A DNA stretch of 64,000 bases from Actinomyces sp. AC-20-1 (GTDB taxonomy: Bacteria > Actinomycetota > Actinomycetes > Actinomycetales > Actinomycetaceae): the NCBI RefSeq assembly GCF_023369555.1, contig NZ_JACJVC010000007.1, positions 62,001-126,000 of the forward strand, in the 5' to 3' direction. The position numbers and the translations under genes were made by a program. The notes under the pieces were generated by a model, which had not been told where the DNA came from, ran no database searches, and saw only the letters and a program-made list of their open reading frames with translations. Below, piece after piece: positions 37,394-45,518 of this stretch; position 1 is the first letter of the stretch; the number at the start of each line of letters is the position of its first letter.

Positions 37394-38563
37394 ATGCCCC
37401 GTCACGCCCTCGTCCTCGTCAGCACCGTCGAGCCCCTGCTGCGCGACCTCGCCGCCCTCACCCTCGGGCCCGAGGCCCCCGCCCTCATCCAGGTCGACGT
37501 CCTCGCCTGCGCCACCGCCTGCGACGACCCCGCCGACAACGGCGCCCCCGCCGTCCGCCTCCAGGGCGAGGCCGGCGTCCTCGACGTCCCCATGGAGCGC
37601 GAGTGCTGGACCTGCTCCGTGCGCGAGACCCTCCTGAGCGTCGCCGCCGAGAGGGCCGACGGCGACGGCTGGTCGGGCGGGGCCGATGACGCGGGCGGGT
37701 CCGACGACGACGGCCGGGAGGACACCGCTGCCGCCGTCCCCGAGGGCACCACCGTCATCCTCCTGCCTCCCGGCCTCGAGCTCGTCCACCTCGTGCCCGC
37801 CCTGGCGACCGCGCTCGCCGAGCACGTGCCCGGGGCCCGTCTCGCCGGCGTCGTCCACGTCATCGACGCCTCCACCGCCGCCTCCACGCTCCTCGAGCAC
37901 CACCCGCTCAGCGAGGTCCTGGCCCATCTCGCCCCCGGCGACGAGCGCTGCAGCGGGGAGGTCCACATGAACGCCCTCGGCTACGCCGACCTCGTCCTGC
38001 GCCTGGGCGAGGACCCCGTCGGCTCCGACCTCATCGAGCACCTGCGCCCCCACGACACCCTCCTCCTGCCGGGGCTCGACAGCCCGGTCCTGGCCGAGGC
38101 CCTCGCCGTCGACCACGACGCCCAGGCCGCCCTGGCCCGCGTCCACCCCGCCACCACCCGGGCCTGGGGCGGCCCCGACGACCACGGCGTGCGCACCCTC
38201 GACCTGTCCTCCGACCTGCCCTTCCACCCCGGGCGGCTGCGCGAGCTCGTCGGGGACCTCGCCGGCAGGGGACTGCTCGCCCGCGGCTGCTTCTGGGTCC
38301 CCACGCGCCCCGGACGCGTCTGCGCCTGGGAGGTCGCCGGAGGCGTCGTCTCCGTGGGCGACGCCGGCACCTGGGGTCAGGCGGGCGACGGCACCGCCCG
38401 CAGCCACCTCGTCGTCACCGGCCTCGCCGACGACGCCGAGTGCGAGGCCGTGAGCCGGGCCTTCTCCCGCATCCTCCTGCGCTCCGACGAGCTCGTCGAG
38501 GCTCTCGCCTGGCCGCGCTACCCCGACGGGCTCGAGGACTGGCTCGGCGTCGCCGAGGCCTGA
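37394..38563 (+). CDS. CobW/COG0523-like protein without recognisable P-loop (Zur-regulated)
   Basis: The 389-residue protein has the COG0523 Cys motif as [12 protein letters not shown] near residue 75, and a CobW C-terminal domain with [31 protein letters not shown] and VVSVGDAG. The expected N-terminal GTPase P-loop (GFLGAGKTT) is not there; the first strand reads [19 protein letters not shown]. Some actinobacterial Zur-regulated members, for example mycobacterial ones, also lack it. Proposed role: zinc trafficking under zinc limitation. ATG 37394 follows GGAG; an earlier ATG at 37361 lies inside the Zur box. Confidence 0.82.
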   Translation: MPRHALVLVSTVEPLLRDLAALTLGPEAPALIQVDVLACATACDDPADNGAPAVRLQGEAGVLDVPMERECWTCSVRETLLSVAAERADGDGWSGGADDAGGSDDDGREDTAAAVPEGTTVILLPPGLELVHLVPALATALAEHVPGARLAGVVHVIDASTAASTLLEHHPLSEVLAHLAPGDERCSGEVHMNALGYADLVLRLGEDPVGSDLIEHLRPHDTLLLPGLDSPVLAEALAVDHDAQAALARVHPATTRAWGGPDDHGVRTLDLSSDLPFHPGRLRELVGDLAGRGLLARGCFWVPTRPGRVCAWEVAGGVVSVGDAGTWGQAGDGTARSHLVVTGLADDAECEAVSRAFSRILLRSDELVEALAWPRYPDGLEDWLGVAEA

Positions 38564-38670
38564 GGACCCGGGCGGCCGAGGGGCCCGGGGAGGCTGAGGG
38601 GCCCGGCCGGCGCCCGTCCGCGCCCCGCCGGACGGCCCCGGCAGCACCACCACCCGGCGCGGGCTAGCAT

Positions 38671-38772
38671 GGGCCACGCCGTCGCGACTGGCGCAGGTGG
38701 GCCAACCACCGGGGAGCGGCGGTGCTGCCGGGCCACCGGCAAGGAGCAGTTGGTCGCCCGCCTGGGCCGATG
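38671..38772 (+). promoter_or_regulatory. ZTP (pfl) riboswitch upstream of glyA
   Basis: The leader contains the pfl-motif signatures in order: CGCGACTGGCG (38683-38693), the CCACCGGGGAGCG block (38707-38719) after a short helix, and CCGCCTGGGCC (38758-38768) after a variable hairpin. ZTP/ZMP accumulates when 10-formyl-THF is short; the riboswitch then raises one-carbon genes. It fits glyA and folD downstream. The rest of 38564-38670 shows only GC-rich spacer. Confidence 0.88.
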
Positions 38773-38779
38773 CCGCAGC

Positions 38780-38800
38780 CGCCGGCGCACCACGCCGGCG
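38780..38800 (+). promoter_or_regulatory. Probable expression-platform hairpin of the ZTP riboswitch
   Basis: CGCCGGCG at 38780-38787 pairs with the same sequence at 38793-38800 around the loop CACCA. It starts 8-9 bases after the aptamer and ends 13 bases before the AAGGAG of glyA. There is no U-run, so control of translation or Rho-type termination is likelier than intrinsic termination. Confidence 0.5.
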
Positions 38801-38823
38801 AAGTCCGGACACCAAGGAGAAGC

Positions 38824-40128
38824 ATGACCGCCCCCACGACCCTCAACACCATGCCCCTGGCGCAGTTCGACCCCGAGATCGCCGCCGTCCTCGACGGCGA
38901 GCTCGCCCGCCAGCGCGGCACCCTCGAGATGATCGCCTCGGAGAACTTCGTGCCCCGCGCCGTCCTCCAGGTCCAGGGGTCCGTGCTCACCAACAAGTAC
39001 GCCGAGGGCTACCCCGCCAAGCGCTACTACGGCGGCTGCGAGGTCGTCGACGTCGCCGAGTCCCTGGCCATCGAGCGCGCCCTGGCCGTCTTCGGCGGCG
39101 ACTACGCCAACGTCCAGCCGCACGCCGGCGCCCAGGCCAACGCCGCCGTCCTGCACGCCCTGGCCGACCCCGGCGACACCATCCTCGGCCTCGCCCTTCC
39201 CCACGGCGGCCACCTCACCCACGGCATGAGGATCAACTTCTCCGGCCGCCTCTACCGCGCCACCGCCTACGGCGTGGACGAGACCACCCACCGCATCGAG
39301 ATGGACCAGGTGCGCGAGGCCGCCCTGCGCGAGCGCCCCAAGGTCATCATCGCCGGCTGGTCCGCCTACCCCCGCCACCTCGACTTCGAGGCCTTCCGCT
39401 CCATCGCCGACGAGGTCGGCGCCTACCTGTGGACGGACATGGCGCACTTCGCCGGCCTCGTCGCCGCCGGCCTGCACCCCAGCCCCGTGCCCCACTCCGA
39501 CGTCGTGTCCACCACCGTGCACAAGACCATCGGCGGGCCGCGCTCCGGCATGATCCTGTCCAGCCGCGGTGAGGCGCTGGGCAAGAGGCTCGACTCCGCC
39601 GTCTTCCCCGGCCAGCAGGGCGGCCCGCTCATGCACGTCGTCGCCGCCAAGGCCGTCGCCATGCGGATCGCCCAGACCGACGAGTTCCGCGACCGCCAGG
39701 CCCGCACCATCGAGGGTGCGGCGATCCTCGCCGAGCGCCTGCTCGCCGACGACGTGCGCGCCGCCGGCATCAGCCTCGTCACCGGGGGAACGGACGTCCA
39801 CCTCGTGCTCGTGGACCTGCGCGAGGCCGCCCTCGACGGCCAGCAGGCCGAGGACCTCCTCCACGCCGCGGGCATCACCGTCAACCGCAACGCCGTCCCC
39901 TTCGACCCGCGCCCCGCGCGCGTGACCTCCGGCCTGCGCATCGGCACCCCGGCCCTGGCCACCCGCGGCTTCGGCGCCGCCGAGTTCACCGAGGTCGCGG
40001 ACATCATCGCCACCGCCCTCGTCGCCGGTGCCGCCGGACGGGCCGACGACGAGCTGCTCGCAGGCCTGCGCGCGCGCGTCGAGGCCCTGACCGAGGCCTT
40101 CCCGCTCTACGACGGGCTCGAGCAGTGA
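38824..40128 (+). CDS. glyA: Serine hydroxymethyltransferase
   Basis: The 434-residue PLP enzyme converts serine and THF to glycine and 5,10-methylene-THF. Signatures are [29 protein letters not shown], and the PLP-lysine motif [17 protein letters not shown] 38824 follows CAAGGAGAAGC; upstream in-frame Met codons fall in the riboswitch. Its stop overlaps the folD GTG. Confidence 0.97.
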   Translation: MTAPTTLNTMPLAQFDPEIAAVLDGELARQRGTLEMIASENFVPRAVLQVQGSVLTNKYAEGYPAKRYYGGCEVVDVAESLAIERALAVFGGDYANVQPHAGAQANAAVLHALADPGDTILGLALPHGGHLTHGMRINFSGRLYRATAYGVDETTHRIEMDQVREAALRERPKVIIAGWSAYPRHLDFEAFRSIADEVGAYLWTDMAHFAGLVAAGLHPSPVPHSDVVSTTVHKTIGGPRSGMILSSRGEALGKRLDSAVFPGQQGGPLMHVVAAKAVAMRIAQTDEFRDRQARTIEGAAILAERLLADDVRAAGISLVTGGTDVHLVLVDLREAALDGQQAEDLLHAAGITVNRNAVPFDPRPARVTSGLRIGTPALATRGFGAAEFTEVADIIATALVAGAAGRADDELLAGLRARVEALTEAFPLYDGLEQ

Positions 40129-41030
40129 GGGCCCCCTGGACGGGCGCCGCACGGGTCCTGGACGGGACCGCCGCGGCCGGCGCCATCAAGGCCGAGCTGA
40201 GGCAGCGGGTGGACGCCCTGCGCGCGCGCGGCGTCGTGCCGGGCCTGGGCACCGTGCTCGTCGGTGAGGACCCCGGCAGCGTGCGCTACGTGGCTGGCAA
40301 GCACGCCGACTGCGCCGAGGTCGGCATCGAGTCCATCCGCGTGGACCTGCCCGCCACGGCCACCCAGGCCGAGGTCGAGGCGGCTGTCGACCGGCTCAAC
40401 GAGGACCCGGCCTGCACCGGCTACATCGTCCAGCTGCCGCTGCCCCGGGGCATCGACACCAACGCCGTGCTCGAGCGCATCGACCCGGACAAGGACGCCG
40501 ACGGCCTGCACCCGACCAACCTCGGGCGCCTCGTCCTGCGCGGCAGCGAGCCCATCACCTCGCCGCTGCCCTGCACGCCGCGCGGGTGCCTCGAGCTCCT
40601 CACCCGCCACGGCATCGACCTGGCGGGCAAGGACGTGTGCGTCGTCGGGCGCGGCGTGACGGTCGGCCGCTCCATCGGGCTGCTGCTCATGCGCAAGGAC
40701 GTCAACGCCACCGTCGACGTCTGCCACACGGGCACGGCGGACCTGGCCGGGCACGTGCGCCGCGCGGACGTCGTCGTCGCGGCCGCCGGCAGCGCCGGGA
40801 TCATCACGGCCGACATGGTGCGCCCCGGCGCCGTCGTCCTCGACGTCGGGGTCTCGCGCGTGGTGGACCCGGCCACCGGCAAGGGCCGCATCATGGGGGA
40901 CGTGGCCGACGGCGTCGACCAGGTCGCCTCGTGGCTGTCCCCGAACCCCGGGGGAGTGGGGCCGATGACCCGCGCGCTGCTGCTCGCGAACGTCGTCGAG
41001 ACGGCCGAGCGCCTGGCCGCCGGGGCCTGA
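40125..41030 (+). CDS. folD: Bifunctional methylene-THF dehydrogenase/methenyl-THF cyclohydrolase
   Basis: The 301-residue FolD oxidises 5,10-methylene-THF made by GlyA and hydrolyses it to 10-formyl-THF. The catalytic Tyr-Lys pair is in [10 protein letters not shown], followed by [27 protein letters not shown], the dinucleotide-binding [13 protein letters not shown] and [18 protein letters not shown] 40125 overlaps the glyA stop (GTGA), so both answer to the ZTP riboswitch. Confidence 0.96.
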   Translation: MRAPWTGAARVLDGTAAAGAIKAELRQRVDALRARGVVPGLGTVLVGEDPGSVRYVAGKHADCAEVGIESIRVDLPATATQAEVEAAVDRLNEDPACTGYIVQLPLPRGIDTNAVLERIDPDKDADGLHPTNLGRLVLRGSEPITSPLPCTPRGCLELLTRHGIDLAGKDVCVVGRGVTVGRSIGLLLMRKDVNATVDVCHTGTADLAGHVRRADVVVAAAGSAGIITADMVRPGAVVLDVGVSRVVDPATGKGRIMGDVADGVDQVASWLSPNPGGVGPMTRALLLANVVETAERLAAGA

Positions 41031-41065
41031 GCCACCCGCTTCCCGCCCACTGAGGTTGGTGCTGA

Positions 41066-41110
41066 CGCCGGCGGGTCCCGGGTCCTTCGCGGGCCCGGGA
41101 CCCGCCGGCG
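41066..41110. terminator. Strong bidirectional terminator between folD and xth
   Basis: A perfect 17-bp stem (41066-41082 with 41094-41110) closes an 11-base loop. It lies 35 bases after folD and 20 bases after the end of the convergent exonuclease gene. Confidence 0.8.
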
Positions 41111-41130
41111 CGCGGTGTGGGCGGAGCCCG

Positions 41131-41964
41131 TCAGCCCGCGTAGTCGACGACCAGCGGCGCGTGGTCGCTCCAGCGCTCGGCGTAGGAGGCCGCCCGGTTC
41201 ACCCTCGCCGACGAGGCGCGCGCGGCCAGGGCCGGCGTGGCCACCTGGTAGTCGATGCGCCAGCCGGCGTTGTTGTCGAAGGCCTGGCCCCTCTGGGACC
41301 ACCACGTGTAGGGGCCCTGCTCCTCGGGGGCGAGGGCCCGGGCGACATCGGTCCAGCCCGAGGAGAACCAGGACTCGAGGTGGGCGATCTCCTCGTCCAT
41401 GACCCCGGCGATCTTGTTGTGGTTCGGCTTCCAGTTCTTGATGTCCTGCTCGGAGCGCACGACGTTGAGGTCACCGGCCATGAGGACCTGGGGGCCGCCG
41501 TCGGCGGCGCGGGCGAGCAGGGCCGCCATGCGCGCGTCGACGAGGTCGAGGTGGGCGTACTTCTGGTCCATCTTCTCGGTGCCGAGCTGGCCCGAGTGCA
41601 GGTAGGCGGACACGACGGTGAGCGCGGCCCCCTCCTCGGCCCCGGAGGGCAGGAGGTCCACCTCGAGCCAGCGCCCGGAGTCGACGTCGGGCTCCTCGGT
41701 GCCGGGCGCGGCGACGCCGTAGCGGACCTCGCCCGCGGTGAGGGGACCGTCCTCGCGCACGGCCACGGCGACGCCCGCACGGCCCTTGACTCGGCAGGGC
41801 CAGACGATGGAGGTGTAGCCGGGCAGGAGCGCGGCGGCCGTCTCCTCGTCGGCGCGGACCTCCTGCAGGAGCAGGACGTCGGGGGCGCAGGACTCGATCC
41901 AGGAGGCCATGCCCTTGCGGGCGGCGGCACGGATCCCGTTGACGTTGGCAGTGGCGATACGCAT
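41131..41964 (-). CDS. xth: Exodeoxyribonuclease III (AP endonuclease family)
   Basis: The 277-residue enzyme acts in base-excision repair, cutting at abasic sites and trimming 3' blocks. Motifs are MRIATANVNGIRAAARKG, LLLQEVRA (metal Glu), GDLNVVRSEQDI and the C-terminal SDHAPLVVDY catalytic Asp-His. Length is normal. It is convergent with folD and divergent from the acylphosphatase gene. Confidence 0.95.
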   Translation of the reverse strand: MRIATANVNGIRAAARKGMASWIESCAPDVLLLQEVRADEETAAALLPGYTSIVWPCRVKGRAGVAVAVREDGPLTAGEVRYGVAAPGTEEPDVDSGRWLEVDLLPSGAEEGAALTVVSAYLHSGQLGTEKMDQKYAHLDLVDARMAALLARAADGGPQVLMAGDLNVVRSEQDIKNWKPNHNKIAGVMDEEIAHLESWFSSGWTDVARALAPEEQGPYTWWSQRGQAFDNNAGWRIDYQVATPALAARASSARVNRAASYAERWSDHAPLVVDYAG

Positions 41965-41997
41965 GGCGCCAGGGTACGTGCCGCCAGGAGGTGGACA

Positions 41998-42342
41998 ATG
42001 ACCCGCATGAGGCGATCAACAGGACAGCAGGCGGCCGCCTCCGGGGCCGGTGGCCCTGACGGGCGCAGCCGCACGGTGCGCGCCGTCGTGTCAGGGATGG
42101 TCCAGGGGGTGGGTTTTCGCTGGTCCTGCCTGCAGGAGGCCAGCTCCCTCGGGCTCGTCGGCTCCGTGAGCAACCTCGACGACGGCACCGTCGAGGTCCT
42201 CGCCCAGGGGCCGTCCGACGACGTCTCCCGGCTCATCGCCTGGCTCTACCGCGGCCCGGGCTGGGCCCGGGTCGACGGCGTGCTCGTGGAGGAGAGGGCG
42301 CCCGGCTCCCTGACCGGCAGCGCCTTCGAGGTCGCCCGATGA
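41998..42342 (+). CDS. Acylphosphatase
   Basis: The 114-residue protein has a short basic Ser/Gly-rich extension (about 30 residues), then the acylphosphatase fold with VSGMVQGVGFRWSC (phosphate-binding Arg) and GSVSNLDDGTVEVLAQG (catalytic Asn). It hydrolyses acyl phosphates such as carbamoyl or acetyl phosphate. AGGAGG 6 bases before ATG 41998 fixes the start. Its stop overlaps the next ATG. Confidence 0.92.
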   Translation: MTRMRRSTGQQAAASGAGGPDGRSRTVRAVVSGMVQGVGFRWSCLQEASSLGLVGSVSNLDDGTVEVLAQGPSDDVSRLIAWLYRGPGWARVDGVLVEERAPGSLTGSAFEVAR

Positions 42343-42569
42343 GCCGGGCGGTGTCCAGCCCCGGCCGCGGGCTCATGGTCGGCGGCGCGCTGCTCATGGT
42401 GGTCGCCGCGCTCCTGCCGGTGGCCGCCAGCCTGCTGCCCGTCGGCGCTGCGGCCACGGTCCTGTGGCTGGTCTCCATGCCCGGCTGCCTGGCCGGCGCC
42501 GCGCTGACGGCCGCCGGGCTCCTGCGCCGACGCCGCGGCCAGCCCGACCGCGATGAGGGCTGGGGCTGA
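42339..42569 (+). CDS. Small two-helix membrane protein of unknown function
   Basis: The 76-residue protein has two hydrophobic helices (about 12-34 and 38-61) and a basic, charged C-terminal tail (LRRRRGQPDRDEGWG). It overlaps the acylphosphatase stop by ATGA and so is probably real and cotranslated. I recognise no family. Confidence 0.65.
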   Translation: MSRAVSSPGRGLMVGGALLMVVAALLPVAASLLPVGAAATVLWLVSMPGCLAGAALTAAGLLRRRRGQPDRDEGWG

Positions 42570-42600
42570 GCCCCGGGCGCCAGTGGCGCACCCCCGGTTG

Positions 42601-42675
42601 CCCGGCTGCGTGGGCCCGGCCACCGCGCCGTCGAGCACACGGCACCCCATGAGGCGGGTCCCCGGCTGCGTGGGC
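42601..42675 (+). repeat. 15-bp direct repeat, 60 bases apart
   Basis: CCCGGCTGCGTGGGC occurs at 42601-42615 and 42661-42675. The gene-free stretch 42570-42977 consists of this repeat, the seven-site array at 42708-42833, and about 140 bases before the nuclease gene in which I see no clear promoter. Confidence 0.6.
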
Positions 42676-42707
42676 GCAGCCCGAGTCACGGCTGCGCGCT
42701 CGCTCAA

Positions 42708-42833
42708 GGACAACCTTCTCGCGCTAGGACAACGTGCGCACAGCAGGACAACCGTGTGGAGGCACATAGGTTGTCCACGCAGCGCCAGGTTGTCCTGCTG
42801 CACAGAGGTTGTCCATCCAGGGCGAGGTGGTCC
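42708..42833. repeat. Seven-site 19-bp-phased array 1 (GGACAAC / GTTGTCC)
   Basis: GGACAAC occurs at 42708, 42727 and 42746, exactly 19 bases apart. After a 24-base step its complement GTTGTCC occurs at 42770, 42789 and 42808, and the variant GTGGTCC at 42827, again every 19 bases. The 12-base spacers differ in sequence. The central 17-base spacer holds a small hairpin (42755-42766, TGTG GAGG CACA). The whole is a dyad: outer and inner heptamers can pair in nested fashion. An array with identical spacing lies at 43953-44078 on the other side of the nuclease gene. Confidence 0.92.
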
Positions 42834-42977
42834 GTGGGCGGGCGCGGTGGGAAGGACACGGAGACCAACGGGCCGCCGGGCTCCACAGGGGCCCTCCGCG
42901 ACAGGCAGGGCGGTCAGCCATCCACACCCGGGGGCCGCGGGCTGCGAGCCGGTGAGCAACAGAGCCACGATCACGGC

Positions 42978-43913
42978 ATGTGGACCGCACCCGCACCGAT
43001 CCTCCTCAGCCGGGAGCAGACCCGGCTCGGTCTCTCAGCGCACGCACTGTCGCATGCTGCGAGAGGGCCGGGCAGCCGCCTCGTGCGACTGGTCCCTGGC
43101 GCCTACGCCAGGCGCGGCGACGTCGAGAGGCTGAGCCGGGCGGAGCGCCACCGGTTGCTCGTCGTGGCCGGGCGCCTGACCGGGCTCCTCGACGGCGAGG
43201 CCGTCCTCGCTCGGGAGTCGGCCGCGGTGGTCCACGGCCTGCCGCTCGTCGGGGCCCTGCCCTCGCGCATCGAGCGGGCCCAGCGCGGTCGGGACGGCGG
43301 CCGACGCACCAGCTGCTGCCGCACCCTGCGCGCCTACGAGGGCTGGCAGACCACGGAGAACGACGGGCTGAGCATCGCCTCCGTCGGGCAGACCCTCGTC
43401 GACCTGGGGCGGCGCCGCTCGCTCGCCTCCAACCTGGCGAGCCTCGACCACGCCCTGCGCAACGGGCTGGTGAGCCGGGAGGAGGTCAAGGACCTGGCGT
43501 CCCGGCGCCCAGGGGCTCGTGGGAACCCGGCCCTGCTCTTCGCGCTCGAGCGCGCCGACCCCCGCGCCGAGTCGCCCGGGGAGAGCCTCAGCCGCGCCGT
43601 CATGATCGAGAACCACCTGCCGGAGCCCGGTCTTCAGACCGAGGTGCACGACCATCGCGGGCACCTGGTGGGACGCGTCGACTTCATGTGGCCGCAGCAC
43701 GGGGTCATCGGGGAGTTCGACGGGTACGTCAAGTACGCGCGGGAGATGACGGGCAGGCCCGTTGAGGACGTCATCCTGGCGGAGCGGCGACGGGAGATCG
43801 AGATCGAGAACGTCACGGGGATGCGGGTGGTGCGCTGGACGTGGCGGGACGCCTACAGGGTCGACGGAATGCTCAACGCGCTCGCCGAGGCGGGGATCCG
43901 GCCCCTGCACTGA
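42978..43913 (+). CDS. AbiEi-like/DUF559-like protein: wHTH N-terminus with PD-(D/E)xK-type nuclease C-terminus
   Basis: The 311-residue protein starts with a helix-turn-helix-like region and the LVRLVPGAYARRGDVERLSR segment typical of AbiEi-type antitoxin N-domains. A middle domain follows (SIASVGQTLVDLGRRRSLA). The C-terminal 110 residues look like a Vsr/DUF559 restriction-nuclease fold, with acidic residues Asp235 (VGRVDFMWP), Glu246 and Asp248 (GVIGEFDGYVKY, Lys252) and a last strand MRVVRWTWRDA. No toxin partner is adjacent. The ATG has a weak ribosome site. Two mirror-like 7-site arrays flank the gene 144 bases upstream and 39 bases downstream. Confidence 0.72.
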   Translation: MWTAPAPILLSREQTRLGLSAHALSHAARGPGSRLVRLVPGAYARRGDVERLSRAERHRLLVVAGRLTGLLDGEAVLARESAAVVHGLPLVGALPSRIERAQRGRDGGRRTSCCRTLRAYEGWQTTENDGLSIASVGQTLVDLGRRRSLASNLASLDHALRNGLVSREEVKDLASRRPGARGNPALLFALERADPRAESPGESLSRAVMIENHLPEPGLQTEVHDHRGHLVGRVDFMWPQHGVIGEFDGYVKYAREMTGRPVEDVILAERRREIEIENVTGMRVVRWTWRDAYRVDGMLNALAEAGIRPLH

Positions 43914-43952
43914 GCCTCGGCGCTCGTCGCGCTGCGCCCGGTGCCCGCTGAC

Positions 43953-44078
43953 GGACCACTGTCCTGCAGCAGGACAACGTGCGTGCAGCAGGACAACGTG
44001 CGGGAGCACTTCACGTTGTCCTGCTGCCGACAGGTTGTCCTTGCGAGAAGAGGTTGTCCTGGGGACGGCAGGTTGTCC
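43953..44078. repeat. Seven-site 19-bp-phased array 2 (GGACAAC / GTTGTCC)
   Basis: GGACCAC at 43953 (variant), then GGACAAC at 43972 and 43991; after a 24-base step GTTGTCC at 44015, 44034, 44053 and 44072. All other steps are exactly 19 bases. Total length is 126 bases, identical to array 1. The centre holds a small hairpin (43998-44009, GTGC GGGA GCAC). Spacer resemblances (for example GCGAGAAG) align array 2 with the reverse complement of array 1. In both arrays the variant heptamer is the site nearest the gene. Confidence 0.92.
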
Positions 44079-44111
44079 GTGTGCCAGGAGGGGGGCCGAG
44101 ATCGGGGGAGG

Positions 44112-44178
44112 GGGCCGGGGCAGACGCCGGAGCCGCCCAGCCCGGGCCCCGGCCTGGGCTGGGCGTCTGCCCCGGCCC
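44112..44178. terminator. 17-bp hairpin after the ABC permease gene
   Basis: Bases 44112-44128 pair perfectly with 44162-44178. An alternative inner 8-bp stem (44136-44143 with 44156-44163) overlaps the right arm. It lies 6 bases beyond the permease stop (leftward) and just outside array 2. Confidence 0.7.
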
Positions 44179-44183
44179 AGGCG

Positions 44184-45518
44184 TCAGAAGCGGATGGCGT
44201 CGATGGGGCGGATGCGCACGGCGACGACGGCGGGGATGATGCCCGCCAGGGCACCGACGCCGGAGGCCGCCACCAGGCCGATGAGCGCCGCCGACATCGG
44301 GAAGGGCGGCCGGTTCGACACCGTGTAGCCGTTGAACAGGACCTCCAGCGGCACGAAGCGCATCGCCACGATGGCGACACCGATCCCGATGACGCCCGCG
44401 ACGACCGTCGCCACCACCGACTCGAGCATGATGGAGAAGAAGACACGCCGGCTCGTCGCCCCGAAGGAGCGGCGCACACCGATCTCGTGGATGCGCTGGC
44501 GCACCGTCACCATCGAGATGTTGATGAGCCCCAGGGCGCCCAGCACCATGATGAACACGCCGGCGGAGGTCACCACGAGCGTGAAGGTCCGGTCGAACTC
44601 CTCCATCGAGTCGAACTCGTTGTTCCAGGCGGAGGCCGCGTTGTGCCCGAAGATGGCGTTGAAGTGGTCCTTCATGAGGTCCCCCATCTCGCTGCCCTTG
44701 CCCACCCCGGCCCACACCTCGAGCGTCGGGGCCGAGCGCTCGACGGTGGACGGCAGGAGACGGTAGTAGGGCTCGGAGAGCACCATCGCCGTCATCGGCG
44801 CGTCGCACACGTCCTCGCCGGTCTCAGGATCCGAGTAGCAGGAGACCGAGCCGTCCCCCTTGAGCACCCCGACGATCGTGTAGGTCGTCTCCACCGGGGC
44901 CAGCCCGCGTACGCGCAGCGGGGCGTGGAGCTCGGGCACCCCGAGCGCGTCGAGGACACCCTGGCTGACGAGGATCGAGGGGGACAGGTCGTCCTCGTCG
45001 TCGGCGCTGAACCACCGGCCCTGGAGCACCTGGGTGCGGTGCAGGATCCCGTAGCCGCCCGAGACGACCTGCGTCTGCACGTTGGTGGGCATGCCGCCCA
45101 GGCTCAGGCGCAGCGTCGTGCGCTCATTCGTCGCCCAGTGGCTGATCTTGTAGCGCTCGACGAAGTCGGTGTAGGCCTTGTCGACCTTCTCGGCAGCGCT
45201 GAGCGCGGTCGGGTCCGCCGCCTGGCCGCCGCCGGCCTGCGCCGGAGTGTCGGGGCCCGTGCCACCGGGGCCCGTGCCGTCGGAGTCCTCCGACGACGGC
45301 GTCACGTTGAGCATGACCGTGCCCGGACGGCCGTTCCACTGCTGCATGAGCTCGGCCTGGACGGCGGCGGAGACCTGGCCGAAGGCGATGACGAAGGTCA
45401 TCGCGGCCACGGCCACCCCCACGCCGACCAGGGACAGCAGGACACGCAGCTTGCCGATGCGCAGCTGGGTCCAGGCCTCGACGAGGGCGCCGACGGTCCC
45501 GGTGAGGAAGCCGTTCAC
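44184..45518 (-). CDS. MacB/FtsX-type ABC transporter permease
   Basis: The 444-residue protein has a membrane helix at about 27-48, a large outside domain with a Gly/Thr/Pro-rich insert (about 75-105), and a C-terminal FtsX core with three membrane helices and VRQRIHEIGVRRSFGATSRR. It is the membrane part of a MacAB-like tripartite system: ATPase and adaptor genes lie just upstream with 4-base overlaps. Typical cargoes are peptides, lipoproteins or antimicrobials; none can be named. Confidence 0.9.
   Translation of the reverse strand: MNGFLTGTVGALVEAWTQLRIGKLRVLLSLVGVGVAVAAMTFVIAFGQVSAAVQAELMQQWNGRPGTVMLNVTPSSEDSDGTGPGGTGPDTPAQAGGGQAADPTALSAAEKVDKAYTDFVERYKISHWATNERTTLRLSLGGMPTNVQTQVVSGGYGILHRTQVLQGRWFSADDEDDLSPSILVSQGVLDALGVPELHAPLRVRGLAPVETTYTIVGVLKGDGSVSCYSDPETGEDVCDAPMTAMVLSEPYYRLLPSTVERSAPTLEVWAGVGKGSEMGDLMKDHFNAIFGHNAASAWNNEFDSMEEFDRTFTLVVTSAGVFIMVLGALGLINISMVTVRQRIHEIGVRRSFGATSRRVFFSIMLESVVATVVAGVIGIGVAIVAMRFVPLEVLFNGYTVSNRPPFPMSAALIGLVAASGVGALAGIIPAVVAVRIRPIDAIRF

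Noticed and set aside
36938-38815. 625-residue minus-strand frame opposite the CobW-like gene
   Set aside because: It merges an antisense shadow with the genuine L33 at its end.
42708-44078. CRISPR-like array
   Set aside because: The repeated unit is only 7-9 bases, it inverts at the centre, spacers are 12 bases, and no cas gene is present.
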